From positions 150,439 to 214,438 of the forward strand of contig NW_017962914.1 in the NCBI RefSeq assembly GCF_001661345.1: a DNA stretch of 64,000 nucleotides. The letters run 5' to 3'. Every line of letters starts with the position of its first letter. Position 1 is the first letter of the stretch. The position numbers and the translations under genes are program-made. The notes under the pieces are model-generated. The model worked only from the letters and a program-made list of their open reading frames with translations. It searched no databases and was not told the DNA's origin. Source of the stretch: Ascoidea rubescens DSM 1968 (taxonomy: Eukaryota > Ascomycota > Saccharomycetes > Ascoideales > Ascoideaceae). Shown piece after piece: positions 61,028 through 64,000 of the stretch.

Positions 61028-62932
61028 CTAGTTCTGTTTGGTGATTAATTTGGTGAGAGCTTCCTGATCTTTCGATAACACCTCGTAAAGATACTCAATG
61101 CCGGCATGCTGTTTTTGCAAAATCTGAATCAACTTATCAATTTGCTGCTTGGTCTCTAATTCAAACTCTTTGTTGCCATTTTTATTATCCGGTGAATTTT
61201 CTTCATTCACTATGGCCAACTGGTTTTCAAGTTGCTGAGTAAGTATGTTACTTCTTTCTCTTAATATGGCTAATCTTGCCCATAGTTCATTTACTCTTCC
61301 GTTCAAACCATTGGAATTTTTTAAACCATCAATAATTTTATTGAACTCTGATACCAAATTTTCTTCATCTTTTGAAAGTGGATAACCTTTTAATTTTAAA
61401 ACTGAGAGATTACAAGCTAGTCTCAAGATTCTTCTAGATAGTTGAGTTTGTTTATTCTTGCAGTTTATCAATCTTGTGGAAGTATCTAATTCATGTTTAT
61501 CATTAATAACTTTAATTTTATCTTCAATTTTTTTCAAAACAATTCTAAATTGGGCTATATGAGTTGTTTGAACTTCGATTCTTCTGGCTAAATCGTTAAA
61601 CCCAGATGCCTTTACGGGAATATAATCATTTCCAGGTCTTTTTGACATTGCTTCGTCCCATTCTTCCTGAGATTCATTAAATGGTTTTGAGTATAGTATT
61701 GCAGTATTTTGAGGAACTTTATTGTAAAAATGAGCTTTTAAAAGACAAGAAGGAGAGTTTGGATCCCAGGCATTTTTAATTTTAATTAATTGGTCAATTA
61801 TTGAAGGAGTATAATTTGGTTGCTGTGGTTGAATTTGAAGTAATTGAAGTTGGTTTTGGTTTTGGTTTTGATTTTGATTTTGATTTAAAGTTGTAGACTG
61901 TTGAAATAATGATGGTTGTTGGTTGTTATTGCTAAACAAATTCGACAGATTTGTAGGTGCATTTCCATAGATGGATGAAGCTTGATTATTATTATTCAAG
62001 CCACCAAATAAATTTTGACCAGCAGAACTAGAGCTGCCAAATGTATTATTAGTGTTTCCAAATAAGCCAACGGTATTAGTATTGGTATTAGTATTATTAT
62101 TTGCAAAAAGACCGCCAGAATTTTGATTTTGATTTTGATTTTGGTTAATGTTGGTATTACCAAATAATCCACCAGTAGTTTTATTTGTGTTTGTATTTCC
62201 AAATAACGAACCAGTTGTGTTAGTATTATTGTTATTATTGGTGTTCCCAAATAGACCACCGGTGTTGGTGTTTGTATTGGATGTAGTAGGATTTCCAAAT
62301 AAACCCCCACCAGTGTTTGTGCTGGTAGTATTAGTGCTTCCAAACAAACCACCAGCATTGTTTGTATTTGTATTTGTGTTTGCATTTCCAAATAAGCCTC
62401 CAGTGGAATTGGTGTTTGCATTGTTATTATTATTGTTTCCAAATAATCCACCTCCAGCATTTGCATTTGTGTTTGCACTTCCAAATAAACCACCAGTGGT
62501 GTTATTATTGTTTGCATTATTATTTCCAAATAAACCACCAGCAGTATTTGTATTGTTTGTGTTTCCAAACAAACTACCTGCAGAGGTTGGAGTGGAATTG
62601 GCAGTATTATTATTGTTGCCAAACAAACCCCCAGCGGTTGTATTAGTTGGTTTAGCTCGAAACAAGCCACCAGTGGGATTGTTTGGTGAAGAAGTATTAC
62701 CAAATAACCCCCCGGTTGGAGCATTATTGTTATTATTATTGTTATTATTATTGCTATTGTTTCCAAACAGAAAACCAGTAGATGTTCCAGTCGCTGAACC
62801 ACCCCCTAGAGCAGAATTGGGGTTTTTGTTTGCGTTACCAAATGAAAAGCCAGTGGAAGTAGTTTGATTTTTATTATTATTTGCACCAAATGTAAAAGCA
62901 GGAGTATTATTCGCCAGAGTTGAACCAAACAT
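61028..62932 (-). CDS. NUP57: FG nucleoporin NUP57 (Nup54 homologue)
   Basis: A 634-residue protein starting MFGSTLANNTPAFTFGANNN. The first about 330 residues contain some twenty GLFG or FG repeats separated by Asn/Thr linkers (GGLFGNTNNN-type). The structured C-terminal half begins near SIIDQLIKIKNAWDPNSPSC and includes LKAHFYNKVPQNTAILYSKP, DEAMSKRPGNDYIPVKASGF, and long helices to the end. Nup57 forms the central-channel trimer with Nsp1 and Nup49, and the FG region makes the permeability barrier. S. cerevisiae Nup57 has 541 residues; the extra length is in the FG part. SRP40 lies only 187 bp downstream. The start is the first ATG. Confidence 0.94.
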   Translation of the reverse strand: MFGSTLANNTPAFTFGANNNKNQTTSTGFSFGNANKNPNSALGGGSATGTSTGFLFGNNSNNNNNNNNNNAPTGGLFGNTSSPNNPTGGLFRAKPTNTTAGGLFGNNNNTANSTPTSAGSLFGNTNNTNTAGGLFGNNNANNNNTTGGLFGSANTNANAGGGLFGNNNNNNANTNSTGGLFGNANTNTNTNNAGGLFGSTNTTSTNTGGGLFGNPTTSNTNTNTGGLFGNTNNNNNTNTTGSLFGNTNTNKTTGGLFGNTNINQNQNQNQNSGGLFANNNTNTNTNTVGLFGNTNNTFGSSSSAGQNLFGGLNNNNQASSIYGNAPTNLSNLFSNNNQQPSLFQQSTTLNQNQNQNQNQNQLQLLQIQPQQPNYTPSIIDQLIKIKNAWDPNSPSCLLKAHFYNKVPQNTAILYSKPFNESQEEWDEAMSKRPGNDYIPVKASGFNDLARRIEVQTTHIAQFRIVLKKIEDKIKVINDKHELDTSTRLINCKNKQTQLSRRILRLACNLSVLKLKGYPLSKDEENLVSEFNKIIDGLKNSNGLNGRVNELWARLAILRERSNILTQQLENQLAIVNEENSPDNKNGNKEFELETKQQIDKLIQILQKQHAGIEYLYEVLSKDQEALTKLITKQN

Positions 62933-63518
62933 GGTGGGATAACTATTATATATTTATAGTGAAGCAGATAAGATCAATTATAAAAATAAAACGTCGTATA
63001 CGTTAATAAATTAGTGGATAAGAGAAGAAACGAATAGGATTTCTAAATCTTTTGAATAAATTCTTCGAATGAAAAAAAAAAGCCGTCGTTGATGTTGTCA
63101 GTGTTTCCTTTTTTTTCCTGTTAGGTTGAAAATTGGATATGAGTCCTTCCAATTGTGTTTGTTTCCAGATTGCCTGTATATCTTCAACGAGTTAATAGCA
63201 AATTGCTAATATCAAACAAGAACAGTGGAATTGGAATCAATTGTGGTGAATGTTTTAGAGAATTGGGTCCTTGATTCTGAATTCCAGAAAGAAAAAACAG
63301 CTTCAGTTGATTTTAAAATTCAGTGAAAAGGCACGTGATGCTGCGATTTATTTTTTAATAATTTTTTTTGGGCGTGAATAAATTTTTTTATTTTAGCAGT
63401 GAAAAGTTCAGTTTTTTTGAGTTTATTTGCAGACAATTGGATTTTGTTTTTGTTTTTATTGCTTGTATTATTGTTTTATCGGTATATTATTTTGTGTGTG
63501 TGTTTTGGTGATTGCAAA
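62933..63518. promoter_or_regulatory. Divergent region between NUP57 and the right-edge gene
   Basis: AT-rich with a CACGTG at 63332-63337 (GGCACGTGATG). No gene is seen. The sequence before the right-edge gene is T-rich. Confidence 0.5.
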
Positions 63519-64000
63519 ATGGGTGAAATAGTAAAGAAACAGAAATTGAATAAAAAAGGAAAGGCTGGAAAGACACAGATATCGAAAGAGGCAAAATCTA
63601 GTGATAAACCAAGAAAGATCAAGAGAAAAATCGAGGATATTATTGAGAGTGATAGTGAGAGCGATATTGAAAATGGAAGTGATAAAATTGGGTCCACAAA
63701 AACTGTGCATAAGTTGAAAAAATTGACCCCAAAGGAACTTACTGAGGACAATGAGGGAGATTTGGGAGACATTGAGTCTGATGAAGACGAGAAAATAAAA
63801 GAAAATGACAAGAAAAATAAATTGGATAAAAGAAAAAAAGTAAAAAAAATACAGAGTAAAAAAACGATACATGTGGATTCTAGTAACAATGAATTTTCAG
63901 AATTCTCAGATTCTGAAGATTCCAATGGTTCTGATGCCTCCAAAGATTTTGAAGAGTCAGATGATGAGATTCCTATACAAAAACAGAAAACCAAAAAGAG
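63519..64000 (+). CDS. 5' end of an acidic/basic, probably nuclear protein (partial)
   Basis: Starting MGEIVKKQKLNKKGKAGKTQ, the frame is open to the window end (160 codons and a partial one). It alternates Lys-rich clusters (KPRKIKRKIEDIIE) with acidic Ser clusters (ESDSESDIENGSD, FSEFSDSEDSNGS, FEESDDEIPIQ). This composition is typical of nucleolar or chromatin proteins, such as ribosome-assembly factors, but no domain is reached in the window. I cannot name it. The start is the first ATG after stops in this frame. It diverges from NUP57. Confidence 0.6.
   Translation, partial: MGEIVKKQKLNKKGKAGKTQISKEAKSSDKPRKIKRKIEDIIESDSESDIENGSDKIGSTKTVHKLKKLTPKELTEDNEGDLGDIESDEDEKIKENDKKNKLDKRKKVKKIQSKKTIHVDSSNNEFSEFSDSEDSNGSDASKDFEESDDEIPIQKQKTKK

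Overview
The window is nuclear DNA from a budding yeast (Saccharomycotina). It is AT-rich and compact, has few introns, and carries about 30 recognisable housekeeping genes. The introns are of yeast type: GTATGT or GTAAGT donors, (T/C)ACTAAC branch sites and CAG/TAG acceptors. A complex I accessory subunit (NDUFA2/B8) at 12686-13044 argues against Saccharomyces and its close relatives, which lost complex I. Many proteins carry long Asn, Asp or Ser/Asp runs encoded by AAT/AAC, GAT/GAC or TCA/GAT repeats. In-frame CTG codons are scarce where I checked, which fits, but does not prove, a lineage with altered CUG decoding (my low-confidence guess is an Ascoidea- or Saccharomycopsis-like yeast).

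Layout, left to right: a gene-free repeat-bearing flank (1-1397); FUN14 and the convergent pair PRE7/ERD2; SEC26, MRPL7, OCA4 (spliced) and RTN1, all on the minus strand; NDUFA2 (spliced), COX20 and CYB2; DPH6, an AFT-type iron regulator, AST1-like and DPH3; SKT5/CHS4, PCF11 and VID27; a very Asn-rich C2H2 zinc-finger regulator; a 3.1 kb stretch with no gene I can support; IVY1, MRPL11, ADK1, tRNA-Gly(GCC), ALF1 and LSM7 (spliced, 12-nt first exon); EOS1, a possible OB-fold protein, ALB1, RPE1, tRNA-Thr(TGT) and NDC80; SRP40 (reading frame broken in a tandem repeat), NUP57 and the 5' end of an acidic, probably nuclear protein running off the right edge.

Several neighbour pairs match S. cerevisiae order and orientation as I remember it: PRE7-ERD2, DPH3-AST1, ALF1-LSM7 and ALB1-RPE1. 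Genes from the S. cerevisiae YDR226-YDR238 neighbourhood (ADK1, PCF11, IVY1, COX20, RTN1, MRPL7, SEC26) are scattered through the window among YBL-arm genes, as expected of an old linkage group reshuffled by local inversions.

I see no transposon, retroelement, viral copy, CRISPR array or biosynthetic cluster. The most interesting signals are regulatory or structural: twelve intergenic CACGTG sites, three of them 125-146 bp upstream of nuclear genes for mitochondrial proteins; two near-identical inverted repeats GAACCACNNNTTTGGTTC; GC-rich islands in otherwise AT-rich upstream regions; a gene-free 3.1 kb stretch; and a fast-evolving candidate telomere-type OB-fold protein.
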